DNA of 64,000 bases from Caulobacter sp031457805 (GCF_031457805.1 NZ_JAVDXI010000001.1:434001-498000), one strand, 5' to 3'. Positions 54,637-63,749 are shown, numbered from the stretch's first letter. Numbers and translations are program-made. The notes: generated by a model not told the origin, from the sequence alone.

Positions 54637-54966
54637 TTAGTGCGAAATTCGCGGCCGCAGCTTGTAGAGCCCGTGATCGAACGACTCGAAGATCACCGCC
54701 GTCTGCGGGTGGCCGATCGGTTCGCCGCTGTCGTCGGGCAGCAGGTTCTGTTCGGACACATAGGCGACGTAGCTATTGTCCTCGTTCTCAGCCAACAGAT
54801 GGTAGAACGGCTGGTCTTTCGTCGGCCGGATGTCTTCCGGAATCGACTGCCACCATTCCTCGGTGTTGGCGAAAACCGGATCGACGTCGAACACCACCCC
54901 GCGGAAGGGGAAGATCCGGTGCCTGACGACCTGTCCGATCGCGAATTTGGCGAGACGAGAATTCAT
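54637..54966 (-). CDS. hspQ: Heat shock protein HspQ
   Basis: Small protein of 109 residues of the HspQ/YccV hemimethylated-DNA-binding family; in E. coli it modulates Lon protease. It has the family features KFAIGQVVRHRIFPFRGVVFD, VDPVFANTEEWW and the C-terminal QPFYHLLAENEDNSYVAYVS. The ATG lies at 54966. It is divergent from the ppx/gppA operon, and the gap to phhA holds the phhA inverted repeat. A heat-shock promoter was not recognised. Confidence 0.92.
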   Translation of the reverse strand: MNSRLAKFAIGQVVRHRIFPFRGVVFDVDPVFANTEEWWQSIPEDIRPTKDQPFYHLLAENEDNSYVAYVSEQNLLPDDSGEPIGHPQTAVIFESFDHGLYKLRPRISH

Positions 54967-55040
54967 GCCGCACAGAATAACAGCCGCACCTGACTGATTC
55001 CTGAACGTAAATGTCGGAACGCGGATGGCAAGGCGGCGCC

Positions 55041-55074
55041 TTCCGGCGGGCGAGTCGCATGCTATGGTCGACTC
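55041..55074 (+). promoter_or_regulatory. Candidate ppx promoter with two GANTC sites
   Basis: TTCCGGC (55041-55047) and GCTATGGT (55061-55068) are 13 bases apart and fit the Caulobacter housekeeping promoter pattern. GAGTC (55052-55056) lies in the spacer and GACTC (55070-55074) just after the -10, inside the inverted arms CGAGTC/GACTCG. GANTC between -35 and -10 is the layout of GcrA/CcrM-controlled promoters. Confidence 0.5.
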
Positions 55075-55080
55075 GAAGTG

Positions 55081-55106
55081 AGGCGTCGCAGCTGTTCGCG
55101 ACGCCT
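55081..55106 (+). promoter_or_regulatory. Leader hairpin before ppx/gppA
   Basis: AGGCGTCGC (55081-55089) and GCGACGCCT (55098-55106) form a perfect 9-bp stem with an 8-base loop near the start of the predicted mRNA and about 20 bases before the start codon. It could stabilise the 5' end or affect translation. Confidence 0.45.
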
Positions 55107-55127
55107 GCGAGACAGGTGGTTAGGACC

Positions 55128-56234
55128 ATGTCGGAGGCGCCGCGCGCGCCCGGCGCGCCGAGTGGGCGGCGCCGGCGGTCGCCGGAGGAGACGTCGTGCT
55201 ATGCGGCGCTCGATCTGGGGACCAACAACTGCCGCCTTCTGGTGGCTACGCCCAGCCCGCGCGGATTCCGCGTGGTCGAGGCCTATTCCCGCATCGTGCG
55301 TCTGGGCGAGGGGCTGTCTCAGAGCGGGCAGCTCTCGGACGCGGCCATGGAGCGGTCTCTGGCCGCGTTGAAGGTTTGCGCCGAGAAGATCCGCCGTCGC
55401 AAGGCCATCCGCGTAAAGGCGGTGGCGACGCAGGCGTGCCGGGGCGCGACCAACGGTCCCGACTTTGTGCGAAGGGTCCACGAGGAAACCGGCCTTAAGC
55501 TGCAGATCATCAGTCCGCGCGAGGAGGCGCAGCTGTCGGTGGCCGGCTGCATGAGCCTGTTCGATCGTCAGCAGGACGCGGCGTTGGTCGTCGATGTCGG
55601 CGGCGGCTCCACGGAGCTGTCCTGGGTCGACCTAAAGGGGGGCGGGCTGGACGCCAAGCCTCGGCAGTTCGCCGCCTGGAAGCTGCCGATCAAGGCCTGG
55701 CTGTCGATTCCGGTGGGCGTTGTAACTCTCGCCGAGCGGTTTCCGGAGGGGCAGCAGGCCAATCCCGCTTGGTTCCGCGCCATGGTCGACGATGTGAAGG
55801 CGCGGATCGAGACGTTCCCGCACGCCGAGCCGATGCGGAAGGTGTTCGCGGAAGGCCGAGCGCATCTGGTCGGGACGTCCGGGGCGATCACCAGTCTTGC
55901 GGGCTTGCATCTGGGCCTCCCGCGCTACGACCGCAATGTCGTCGATGGCCTTTGGATGAACCGGACCGATTGCGATGCGGCGGCCGATCGCCTGCTGGGA
56001 TTGACCTCCGCCGAGCGAGCGGCCGAGCCGTGCATTGGGGCGGACCGCGCCGATCTGGTGCTGGCGGGCGCGGCGATCCTCCAGGCCGTGCAGGAGCTAT
56101 GGCCATGTTCGCGCGTGCGTGTGGCCGATCGAGGGCTTAGAGAGGGGCTGTTGTTGTCCCTGATGTCCGATCAGCAGCGGCGCCCTCGTCGGCGTCGTCG
56201 CGGCGGCGCCTCCAGGAAGTCTGAAGCCGCATGA
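55128..56234 (+). CDS. Ppx/GppA-family exopolyphosphatase or pppGpp phosphatase
   Basis: A 368-residue phosphohydrolase of the ASKHA fold. The phosphate loops are CYAALDLGTNNCRLLVA near the N-terminus and VVDVGGGSTELSW near residue 150. It is the short type without the C-terminal HD domain of E. coli Ppx. The ATG at 55128 (MSEAPRAPGAP) follows TAGGACC; longer starts would lie over the promoter region. The C-terminus is very basic (RRPRRRRRGGASRK). rlmE overlaps its stop by four bases. Whether it acts on polyphosphate or pppGpp cannot be told. Confidence 0.9.
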   Translation: MSEAPRAPGAPSGRRRRSPEETSCYAALDLGTNNCRLLVATPSPRGFRVVEAYSRIVRLGEGLSQSGQLSDAAMERSLAALKVCAEKIRRRKAIRVKAVATQACRGATNGPDFVRRVHEETGLKLQIISPREEAQLSVAGCMSLFDRQQDAALVVDVGGGSTELSWVDLKGGGLDAKPRQFAAWKLPIKAWLSIPVGVVTLAERFPEGQQANPAWFRAMVDDVKARIETFPHAEPMRKVFAEGRAHLVGTSGAITSLAGLHLGLPRYDRNVVDGLWMNRTDCDAAADRLLGLTSAERAAEPCIGADRADLVLAGAAILQAVQELWPCSRVRVADRGLREGLLLSLMSDQQRRPRRRRRGGASRKSEAA

Positions 56235-56941
56235 GTGACGAAGAGCCGCCCCGCAAGCGCATGGTCAAACCGCCGGCCGGCGGCAATGAAGGCGGACGCG
56301 GCAAACCCGCGCGCCTGAAGACCGCCTATGGCCGCACCCCCAGCCAGCAGGCCTGGCTGGAGCGGCAGATCAATGATCCGTTCTCGGCCAAGGCTCGGGC
56401 GCTGGGCTATCGCAGCCGCGCGGCGTTCAAGATCAGCGAGATCGACGACAAGTTCCATTTCTTCCGGAAGGGCGCGAAGGTCATCGACCTGGGCTGCGCG
56501 CCAGGCGGCTGGCTGCAGATCGCCGTCGAGCGCGGCGTGACCACCCTGGCGGGGATCGACCTACTGCCCGTCGACCCCGTGGCGCCGGCTCACCTGCTCG
56601 AAATGGACTTCACCGCCGACGGCGCGCCCGAAAAGCTTCTGGAGCTGCTGGGCGGCGAGCCTGACCTCGTCATGTCCGACATGGCGCCCAACACGGTGGG
56701 GCACCGCGAAACCGATCACCTGCGGATCGTGGGCCTGATCGAGATCGCCGCCGAGTTCGCCATCGATGTCTTGAAGCCTGGCGGCGCGTTCGTGGCCAAG
56801 GCGTTCCAGGGCGGCGAGACGGCCGAGATCATCGGCAGGCTGAAACGCCATTTCGACAAGGTCCAGCACTTCAAACCGAAGGCCAGCCGGCAGGACAGCT
56901 CCGAGGTGTTCCTGGTCGCGACAGGGTTCAAAGGACGGTGA
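56231..56941 (+). CDS. rlmE: 23S rRNA (uridine-2'-O) methyltransferase
   Basis: RrmJ/FtsJ-type enzyme methylating U2552 of 23S rRNA, a late step in 50S assembly. The 236-residue protein has a basic N-terminal extension of about 35 residues, then YRSRAAFKISEIDDKFHFF, the SAM motif VIDLGCAPGGWLQIA, DLVMSDMAPNTVG and GGAFVAKAFQGG, so the K-D-K-E tetrad is complete with the last glutamate in DSSEVFLVA. Gene overlaps on both sides (four bases each) place it in an operon between ppx/gppA and a potassium channel gene. Confidence 0.95.
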   Translation: MSDEEPPRKRMVKPPAGGNEGGRGKPARLKTAYGRTPSQQAWLERQINDPFSAKARALGYRSRAAFKISEIDDKFHFFRKGAKVIDLGCAPGGWLQIAVERGVTTLAGIDLLPVDPVAPAHLLEMDFTADGAPEKLLELLGGEPDLVMSDMAPNTVGHRETDHLRIVGLIEIAAEFAIDVLKPGGAFVAKAFQGGETAEIIGRLKRHFDKVQHFKPKASRQDSSEVFLVATGFKGR

Positions 56942-57981
56942 GGCGAGGGGAGCGCGTGGTCGGCGAGCTGATCGCGCGGCCCTTCCGCAACCTGGCTTTC
57001 GCGATCGCCTTCGTGCTCGCCGTCGCGGCCGTAGCGATCCTGGGCTACATGCGCGCCGGCTGGTCGTTCGGCGATGCGCTCTACATGGTCACCCTGACCA
57101 TCTTTACGGTGGGCTATGGCGAGGTTCGCCCGGTCAACACCGACTACTTGCACGCAGTCACCATGGGCACAATGGTGTTCGGGTGCACCGGCGTCATCGT
57201 CGTCACCGGCGCGCTGGTGCAGGCGCTGACCCAGTCTCAGTTGGAACACTTCTTTGGAAAGCGCGTGGAACGGGACATCGACAAGCTCGACGGGCACATC
57301 GTCATCTGCGGCTTCGGGCGTATCGGACTCATGCTCGCGAGTGAGCTTGCGGCCGCCGGAGAGTGCTTCGTCGTGGTCGAGCGGGACGAAGCACGTTGCC
57401 AGGAGGCGCGAGAGCTTGGCTATCTCTGCCGGCACGCCGACGCCACCGATGAAGACGTGTTGCGCGCGATGCATGTCGAGCGCGCCAAGGTGCTGGCCAC
57501 TGTGCTGCCCGATGACGCCGCGAACGTGTTCATCACCCTGTCTGCCCGCAGCCTCAACCCGCAGATCGAGATCATCGCGCGAGGCGAGCGGCCCACGACC
57601 GAGCGCAAGCTGGTGCAGGCCGGCGCCGACAAGGTGGTGATGCCGGCCCATATCGGCGCCGAGCGCATCGCCGAGATGATCCTCTATCCGCGCCTGGCCA
57701 GCTTCCTGAAGGAGGCGCGGGCGCCGGCCGCTCATCAGAGCGAGGCCTTGGCGCAGTTGGGACTGGATCTTGGCCTCGTCACCGCGCCAGCCTCCTTCGC
57801 CGCCCGACGGGTCACGGTCGCCGAGTTCGAGCGACGCGGCGGCGTCCTGGTCGTGCGTATCGAGCGCGCCAGCGGCGAACTGATCGAAAAGCCCAAGGGT
57901 GACGAGGTGATCAGCGCCGGCGACGGCGTTGCGGTGCTGTCCAAGCTGGGCCGGCTGGGCCTGGACGCCGTCGCCGACTGA
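56938..57981 (+). CDS. Potassium channel with RCK (TrkA-N/TrkA-C) domain
   Basis: A 347-residue two-helix channel subunit. The first helix is residues about 19-36, the pore loop carries the selectivity filter Thr57-Val-Gly-Tyr-Gly61, and the second helix is about residues 70-92. The cytoplasmic part has a Rossmann TrkA-N domain (HIVICGFGRIGLMLASEL) and a TrkA-C domain (about 265-345). This layout matches MthK-type ligand-gated channels. The start is a GTG overlapping the rlmE stop. Ligand unknown (Ca2+, NAD(H) or nucleotide are family possibilities). Confidence 0.92.
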   Translation: MRRGERVVGELIARPFRNLAFAIAFVLAVAAVAILGYMRAGWSFGDALYMVTLTIFTVGYGEVRPVNTDYLHAVTMGTMVFGCTGVIVVTGALVQALTQSQLEHFFGKRVERDIDKLDGHIVICGFGRIGLMLASELAAAGECFVVVERDEARCQEARELGYLCRHADATDEDVLRAMHVERAKVLATVLPDDAANVFITLSARSLNPQIEIIARGERPTTERKLVQAGADKVVMPAHIGAERIAEMILYPRLASFLKEARAPAAHQSEALAQLGLDLGLVTAPASFAARRVTVAEFERRGGVLVVRIERASGELIEKPKGDEVISAGDGVAVLSKLGRLGLDAVAD

Positions 57982-58073
57982 CGCCGGGGAAGATTCCTCT
58001 CCAAATCGGCGAAGTGGCGGGTCGACAACGGTCGGGCTCGCGGCTATATCCGCGCCGCAAAATGGAGACTCCG

Positions 58074-59537
58074 ATGGAGATTCGCGAAGGGCTCACCTTC
58101 GACGACGTTTTGCTCGAACCCGCAGCGTCCGACGTCATGCCCACCCAGGTGACGACCGAGACCCGGTTCACGCGTGAAATCAGTCTGAACATTCCGCTCG
58201 TGTCCGCTGCGATGGACACGGTGACCGAAAGCCGCCTGGCCATCGCCATGGCCCAGGCCGGCGGCATGGGCATCCTGCACCGCAACCTCACCAACGAGGA
58301 GCAGGCCGATCAGGTCCGCGAGGTCAAGCGCTACGAAAGTGGCATGGTCATCAATCCGCTGACCATTCATCCCGACACGACCCTGGCCGAAATTCGCGAG
58401 ATCAAGGCGCGTCGCAAGATCTCGGGCTTCCCGGTGGTCGAACGCGGCGCGGGCAAGCTGGTCGGCATTCTCACGAACCGCGACATGCGCTTCGAAGGCG
58501 ACGCCAACGTCCCGGCCTCGCAGCTGATGACCCGCGAGGGCCTGATCACCGTCTCGGAAGGCGTGGATCACCGCGAGGCGCGCGAGCTGCTGCGCAAACA
58601 CAAGATCGAACGCCTCATCGTCGTTGACGACGCCTACCGCGCCGTCGGCCTGATCACGGTCAAGGACATCGAAAAGGCCCAGGCTCACCCGCTGGCCGCC
58701 AAGGACGACAAAGGCCGCCTGCTGGTCGGCGCGGCCTCGACCGTCGGCGACGCGGGCTTCGAGCGTTCGATGGCGCTGGTGGACGCGGGCGTTGACGTGG
58801 TCGTCATCGACACGGCGCACGGCCACTCCAGCCAGGTCGCCGCCGCCGTGACCCGTCTGAAGCGCGAAGCCAACCGCGTCCAGATCGTCGCCGGCAACAT
58901 CGCCACCTACGACGCCGCCCGCGCCCTGATCGACGCTGGCGCCGACGCCGTGAAGGTTGGTATCGGCCCGGGTTCGATCTGCACCACTCGCATCGTCGCG
59001 GGCGTGGGCGTGCCGCAACTGACCGCGATCATGGAAGCGGTTCGCGCCGCCAAGGACAGCAACACGCCGGTCATCGCCGACGGCGGCATCAAGTACTCGG
59101 GCGACCTGGCCAAGGCCATCGCCGCCGGGGCCTCGACCGCCATGATGGGCTCGATGTTCGCCGGCACCGAAGAGGCGCCAGGCGAGGTGTTCCTGTACCA
59201 GGGCCGCTCGTACAAGAGCTATCGCGGCATGGGCTCGGTGGGCGCCATGGCCCGCGGTTCGGCCGACCGCTACTTCCAGAAGGAAGTCACCGACAACTTC
59301 AAGCTGGTGCCGGAAGGCATCGAGGGCCAGACGCCCTTCAAGGGTCCGATCTCGCCGGTGCTGCACCAGCTGGTCGGCGGCCTGCGCGCGGCGATGGGCT
59401 ATCTCGGCGCGCCGACGATCCCCGAACTGCAGCAGCGTGCCCGCTTTGTCCGCATCACGGGCGCGGGTTTGCGGGAAAGCCATGTCCATGACGTGATGAT
59501 CACCCGCGAGGCGCCCAACTACCCGAGCGCGGTCTAG
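58074..59537 (+). CDS. guaB: Inosine-5'-monophosphate dehydrogenase
   Basis: NAD-dependent oxidation of IMP to XMP, the first committed step to GMP. The ATG at 58074 (MEIREGLTFDDVLLEP) has GGAG six bases upstream; an ATG four codons earlier is less likely. The 487-residue protein has a TIM barrel with two CBS domains inserted (about residues 92-205), the catalytic Cys303 in GPGSICTTRIV, and the flap motif SYKSYRGMGSVGAM. guaA, the next step, lies 1.7 kb downstream in the same direction. Confidence 0.97.
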   Translation: MEIREGLTFDDVLLEPAASDVMPTQVTTETRFTREISLNIPLVSAAMDTVTESRLAIAMAQAGGMGILHRNLTNEEQADQVREVKRYESGMVINPLTIHPDTTLAEIREIKARRKISGFPVVERGAGKLVGILTNRDMRFEGDANVPASQLMTREGLITVSEGVDHREARELLRKHKIERLIVVDDAYRAVGLITVKDIEKAQAHPLAAKDDKGRLLVGAASTVGDAGFERSMALVDAGVDVVVIDTAHGHSSQVAAAVTRLKREANRVQIVAGNIATYDAARALIDAGADAVKVGIGPGSICTTRIVAGVGVPQLTAIMEAVRAAKDSNTPVIADGGIKYSGDLAKAIAAGASTAMMGSMFAGTEEAPGEVFLYQGRSYKSYRGMGSVGAMARGSADRYFQKEVTDNFKLVPEGIEGQTPFKGPISPVLHQLVGGLRAAMGYLGAPTIPELQQRARFVRITGAGLRESHVHDVMITREAPNYPSAV

Positions 59538-59540
59538 CCG

Positions 59541-59936
59541 ATGCGGATGGCCTTCGAGCTGCAGATGATCGCCGTGGCGGTCATCATTGGAATTCTCAAC
59601 CTGCTCTGGGCGTCGGCCGCCGCCCAGCCGCAGCGCGGCTTGAAGTGGAACGTCGGTCCCCGCGATGAGAAGATCGAGCTGACCGGCATGGCCGGTCGGC
59701 TCACGCGGGCCTTCGCCAATTTCCGCGAGACGTTCCCATTCTTCGTGGCCTTGGTGATCATCGACTATCTGGGCGGCCGCCTGGGTGACCTAACGGTCTA
59801 TGGCGCGGCGCTGTATGTCGCCGCGCGCGCGGCCTATGTGCCGCTCTACGCCTTCGGCGTGCCCTTTGTCCGCAGCCTGGTCTGGCTGGCGTCGATGGTC
59901 GGGATCCTGATGCTGCTCGCGGCCCTGGTGGTCTGA
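59541..59936 (+). CDS. MAPEG-family membrane protein
   Basis: A 131-residue protein with four hydrophobic helices typical of the MAPEG (eicosanoid and glutathione metabolism) family. The family arginine/asparagine-rich loop is seen in GRLTRAFANFRETFPFF, and YVAARAAYVPLYAFGVP near the C-terminus is characteristic. It starts three bases after the guaB stop, and its stop overlaps the RsmB-type gene by one base, so it is part of the gua operon. The bacterial function is unclear. Confidence 0.85.
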   Translation: MRMAFELQMIAVAVIIGILNLLWASAAAQPQRGLKWNVGPRDEKIELTGMAGRLTRAFANFRETFPFFVALVIIDYLGGRLGDLTVYGAALYVAARAAYVPLYAFGVPFVRSLVWLASMVGILMLLAALVV

Positions 59937-61213
59937 TGCGAGACGGAGGACGGGTTTCAGCGGCGATCGAGGTTCTCACCGAGATCGAGACGCGACATTT
60001 TCCAGTGAAGATGGCGCTGAAGCGCTGGGGCGAGACCGCGCGCTATGCGGGGTCCAAGGACCGCGCCTTCGTGTCGGGTCTGGTGCTGGACGCCCTTCGC
60101 CGCAAGCGCTCGCTGGGTTGGCTGATGGGCGACGCCAGCGCCCGAGGCGTGATGCTGGGCGTGCTGGCTTTCCTTTGGAAGTGGCCGGTCGAGCGGATCG
60201 CCGAGGCCGCCGCTGAGGAGCACGGCTTCGGCGCCCTGACGGATGTCGAGCGCCAGCGTCTGGCGGAACCTGTATCCCTGGAAGGCGCGCCGGCGCCCGT
60301 GGCGGGTGACTATCCGGACTGGCTGGAGCCGCACCTGGCGCGCGCCCTGGGCGCTGAGCAGGCCGCAGAGATGCGCGCGCTCTCGGAGCGCGCCCCGGTC
60401 GACCTGCGGGTCAACACGCTGAAGACCGATGTCGAACGTTGCGCCAAGGCCCTGGCCTTGATCGACGCCGCGCCGGCCGGCGTGCTGCCGACGGCTTTCC
60501 GCATCCCAGCGCCAGCGGCTGCCGATCGAACGCCCTCTGTCGAAGCCGTCCCGGCGTTCTCAAAGGGTTGGTTCGAGGTGCAGGACCTGGGGTCGCAGAT
60601 CGCCGCCGCTGTGGCCGGCGAGGTGAAGGGCAAGCAGGTTCTCGACTTCTGCGCCGGCGGCGGCGGCAAGACGCTCGCGCTCGCTGCCGCCATGGGCAAC
60701 AGCGGCCAGATCTTCGCCCATGACAGCGACGCCCGCCGTCTGGCGGACACCATCCGTCGCGGGCAGCGGGCCGGGGTTCGCAACCTGCAGATCCGCTCGC
60801 CGATCGAGGCCACGCCCCTGAAGGGTCTGGAAGGCAAGATCGACGTCGTCTTCGTCGACGCCCCCTGCACGGGCGCGGGCACCTGGCGCCGTCACCCCGA
60901 CGCCAAGTGGCGTCTGTCACCTGACCAGTTGGCCAAGCGCCAGATCGAGCAGGACAGCGTGCTGGAAGACGCCGCGACCTTCGTGAAGGCCGGCGGTCGC
61001 ATGATCTATGTGACCTGCTCGCTGCTGACCGAGGAGAACGAGGACCGCGTCGCCAGCTTCCTGGAGCGCCACCCCGAGTTCACCGTCAAGCCAATCGCCC
61101 TGGCCGGCGTCACCCATGTGACCCCCGAAGGCTATTTGCGTCTGACGCCCTATCGCGCAGGCACCGACGGCTTCTTTGCCGCAGTGCTTCAACGCGCCTC
61201 CTATACGCCCTGA
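59936..61213 (+). CDS. RsmB/NOP-family RNA cytosine-5 methyltransferase
   Basis: A 425-residue SAM-dependent enzyme methylating cytosine in RNA. The N-terminal part (about residues 1-130) is NusB-like and helical. The catalytic domain has the SAM motif VLDFCAGGGGKTLALAAAM, the VDAPCTGAGTWRRHPDAKW motif with one cysteine and the nucleophile Cys in MIYVTCSLLTEEN. RsmB (16S C967) is the likely role, but other members act on different sites. The start overlaps the MAPEG stop by one base. Confidence 0.9.
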   Translation: MRDGGRVSAAIEVLTEIETRHFPVKMALKRWGETARYAGSKDRAFVSGLVLDALRRKRSLGWLMGDASARGVMLGVLAFLWKWPVERIAEAAAEEHGFGALTDVERQRLAEPVSLEGAPAPVAGDYPDWLEPHLARALGAEQAAEMRALSERAPVDLRVNTLKTDVERCAKALALIDAAPAGVLPTAFRIPAPAAADRTPSVEAVPAFSKGWFEVQDLGSQIAAAVAGEVKGKQVLDFCAGGGGKTLALAAAMGNSGQIFAHDSDARRLADTIRRGQRAGVRNLQIRSPIEATPLKGLEGKIDVVFVDAPCTGAGTWRRHPDAKWRLSPDQLAKRQIEQDSVLEDAATFVKAGGRMIYVTCSLLTEENEDRVASFLERHPEFTVKPIALAGVTHVTPEGYLRLTPYRAGTDGFFAAVLQRASYTP

Positions 61214-61244
61214 CCTTGAACGCCCGACCGCTGGAGACTTGCCG

Positions 61245-62804
61245 ATGAACCCCGAAACGAACCACCAGCGCGTCCTGATCGTCGACTTTGGCAGCCAGGT
61301 CACCCAGCTGATCGCGCGCCGGGTGCGTGAGGCGGGCGTCTATTGCGAGATCCATCCGTTCGACAAGGCCGAGGCGCTGGTCGACGACTACCAGCCCAGC
61401 GCCATCATCCTGTCGGGCGGTCCGGCCAGCGTGCTGGAAGAGGACAGCCCCCGCATTGGCCGCAAGCTGTTCGATCTTGGCCTGCCGATGCTGGCCATCT
61501 GCTACGGCCAGCAACTGCTGTGCGACGTGCTGGGCGGCAAGGTCGAGGGCGGCCACGCCGGCGAGTTCGGCCGCGCTGAACTGACCATCGGCAAGCAAAG
61601 CCCGCTGTTCGCCGGCCTGGCCGGCGTCGGTGAGGTCGAGACGGTGTGGATGAGCCACGGCGACCGGGTCGTCGCCATTCCGGACGGGTTTGAGGTGATC
61701 GCCACCTCGACCGGCGCGCCGTTCGCCGCCATCGCCAACGACGACAAGAAGATCTACGCCGTCCAGTTCCACCCCGAGGTGTATCACACCGTTAACGGGA
61801 CCCAGATCTACAAGAACTTCCTGGCCCTGGCCGGCCTGAAGGGCGACTGGACCATGGCGGCCTTCCGCCAGGAGATGGTCCAGAAGATCCGCGACCAAGT
61901 CGGCTCGGGCAAGGTGATCTGCGGCTTGTCGGGCGGCGTCGACAGCTCGGTGGCCGCCGTGCTGATCCACGAGGCGATCGGCGACCAGCTGACCTGCGTG
62001 TTCGTCGACACGGGCCTGCTTCGCAAGAACGAGGCCGACCAGGTCGTGACCCTGTTCCGCGACCACTACAACATCCCGCTGGTGCATGTGGACGCCGGGG
62101 ACCTGTTCCTAGGCGAGCTGGCGGGCGTCAGCGATCCCGAGACCAAGCGCAAGACCATCGGTCGCCTGTTCATCGACGTCTTCGACAAGGAAGCCGCCAA
62201 GATCGACGGCGCGGAGTTCCTGGCCCAGGGCACGCTCTATCCGGACGTGGTCGAGAGCGTCTCGGCGCGCGGCGGCCCCTCGGCGGTGATCAAGAGCCAC
62301 CATAATGTCGGCGGCCTGCCGGACTACATGAAGCTCAAGCTGGTCGAGCCGCTGCGCGAACTCTTCAAGGACGAGGTCCGCGCTCTGGGCGTCGAGCTGG
62401 GCCTGGCCCCGGCCTTCGTCGGCCGCCATCCGTTCCCCGGCCCGGGCCTGGCCATACGCATCCCCGGCGAGATTACGCCCGAGAAGGTCAAGGTCCTGCA
62501 GGACGCCGACGCCATCTATCTGGAAGAGATCCGTAACGCCGGCCTCTACGATCAGATCTGGCAGGCTTTCGCCGTGCTGCTGCCGGTCAAGACCGTCGGC
62601 GTGATGGGCGATGCGCGCACCTACGAGAACGTGCTGGCCCTGCGCGCGGTGACCTCGACCGACGGCATGACCGCCGACTTCTTCGAATTCCCCTGGGCCG
62701 TGCTCGGCAAGACCGCCACGCGGATCATCAACGAGGTGCGCGGCGTCAACCGCGTCGTCTATGACGTGACCAGCAAGCCGCCGGGCACGATCGAGTGGGA
62801 ATAG
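61245..62804 (+). CDS. guaA: GMP synthase (glutamine-hydrolysing)
   Basis: Makes GMP from XMP, ATP and glutamine. The ATG at 61245 (MNPETNHQRVLIVDFGSQV) gives 519 residues. The class I amidotransferase domain has the triad Cys86 (LAICYGQQ), His176 and Glu178 (VQFHPEVYHT). The ATP-pyrophosphatase domain has the P-loop GLSGGVDSSVAA at about residues 227-238, and the C-terminus ends KPPGTIEWE as is usual for the family. It lies 31 bases after the RsmB-type gene. guaB-MAPEG-RsmB-guaA thus forms one probable operon. Confidence 0.98.
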   Translation: MNPETNHQRVLIVDFGSQVTQLIARRVREAGVYCEIHPFDKAEALVDDYQPSAIILSGGPASVLEEDSPRIGRKLFDLGLPMLAICYGQQLLCDVLGGKVEGGHAGEFGRAELTIGKQSPLFAGLAGVGEVETVWMSHGDRVVAIPDGFEVIATSTGAPFAAIANDDKKIYAVQFHPEVYHTVNGTQIYKNFLALAGLKGDWTMAAFRQEMVQKIRDQVGSGKVICGLSGGVDSSVAAVLIHEAIGDQLTCVFVDTGLLRKNEADQVVTLFRDHYNIPLVHVDAGDLFLGELAGVSDPETKRKTIGRLFIDVFDKEAAKIDGAEFLAQGTLYPDVVESVSARGGPSAVIKSHHNVGGLPDYMKLKLVEPLRELFKDEVRALGVELGLAPAFVGRHPFPGPGLAIRIPGEITPEKVKVLQDADAIYLEEIRNAGLYDQIWQAFAVLLPVKTVGVMGDARTYENVLALRAVTSTDGMTADFFEFPWAVLGKTATRIINEVRGVNRVVYDVTSKPPGTIEWE

Positions 62805-62894
62805 TGAGGCGGCGCGCCGCCGCTTGCGGCGTGGGGCGCGCTGGTCAATCCTGCGCGCAGGTCGACCGTAGAGCGTCGGCGTGCGGGGAGCGTG

Positions 62895-63686
62895 ATGCGG
62901 ATGGTCGGCAAGCAGGTCTGGGCGTTCGTGGGAGCCGGCCTCGGAGTCTGGATATCGGCCTCCGACGCGGCGGCCCAGACGCGTCCTGAGGACACCGAGG
63001 TCTGGAAGCCTCTTGTGCCGGTCGTTGCTCCGGGAACCGTTTCCGGCGCAGCCCCGTCCGACGCGATCATCCTGTTCGACGGCCGCGACCTGGATCAGTG
63101 GGTCACGGCGGCCGACAAGTCTCCGGCCGGCTGGATCGTCGCCGACGGGGTCATCACCGTCGACAAGGCGCGGGGCAATATCGAGACCAAGCGGACGTTC
63201 CGCGATTATCAACTGCATCTGGAATGGCGCATTCCCGCCGACATTGCGGGGTCTGGCCAGGCGCGGGGCAACAGCGGCGTGTTCCTGGCGTCCACCGGCT
63301 CACGCGATCAGGGTTACGAGGTGCAGATCCTCGACAGCTATCAGAGCAGCACCTACGTCAACGGCCAAGCCGGCGCCGTCTACAAGCAGCATCCGCCGCT
63401 AGCCAACGCCAACCGCAAGCCGGGTGAGTGGCAGACCTACGACATCATCTGGCGCGCGCCGGTGTTCGGCCCCGATGGCGTGCTGACCCGGGCCGCCTCG
63501 GTGACGGTGCTGCACAACGGCGTGCTGGTGCAGGACAATGCGGTCCTAGCGGGCGAGACCGTCTATATCGGCAAGCCCGGCTACAAGGCCCATGGTCCGT
63601 CGCCGATCAAGCTGCAGGCGCACGGCGATCCCAGCGCGCCGATCAGCTTCCGCAATATCTGGGTGCGAGAGCTGGCGCCGCGCTAG
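62895..63686 (+). CDS. Secreted DUF1080 (3-keto-disaccharide hydrolase family) protein
   Basis: A 263-residue protein with a signal peptide (MRMVGKQVWAFVGAGLGVW, cut near AAAQ). The ATG at 62895 follows GGGGAG; an ATG two codons later is also possible. The domain shows the DUF1080 pattern IILFDGRDLDQWV, GNSGVFLAST, YEVQILDSYQ and a lectin-like jelly-roll fold with LQAHGDPSAPISFRNIWV at the end. Relatives cleave 3-keto-disaccharides. A LacI-family regulator lies convergently downstream, which supports a sugar role. Its TAG stop is the start of a palindromic repeat. Confidence 0.85.
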   Translation: MRMVGKQVWAFVGAGLGVWISASDAAAQTRPEDTEVWKPLVPVVAPGTVSGAAPSDAIILFDGRDLDQWVTAADKSPAGWIVADGVITVDKARGNIETKRTFRDYQLHLEWRIPADIAGSGQARGNSGVFLASTGSRDQGYEVQILDSYQSSTYVNGQAGAVYKQHPPLANANRKPGEWQTYDIIWRAPVFGPDGVLTRAASVTVLHNGVLVQDNAVLAGETVYIGKPGYKAHGPSPIKLQAHGDPSAPISFRNIWVRELAPR

Positions 63687-63732
63687 AGCATTTTTCGAGC
63701 GAAGTGGTTCCGGTTCGCGTGAAGAAAAATGC
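63684..63732. repeat. TAGAGC-type palindromic repeat at the DUF1080 stop
   Basis: GCATTTTTC (63688-63696) pairs exactly with GAAAAATGC (63724-63732). The element begins with TAGAGC, whose TAG is the stop codon of the DUF1080 gene. The loop (about GTGGTTCCGGTTCGCG) resembles a repeat that I recall from many alphaproteobacterial genomes. Confidence 0.7.
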
Positions 63733-63749
63733 GCCAAAAGACACAAGAT

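Noticed and set aside
58044..59489. A 481-codon open frame opposite guaB
   Set aside because: The guaB motifs are complete on the plus strand; the opposite frame shows low-complexity His/Asp/Arg-rich sequence only.
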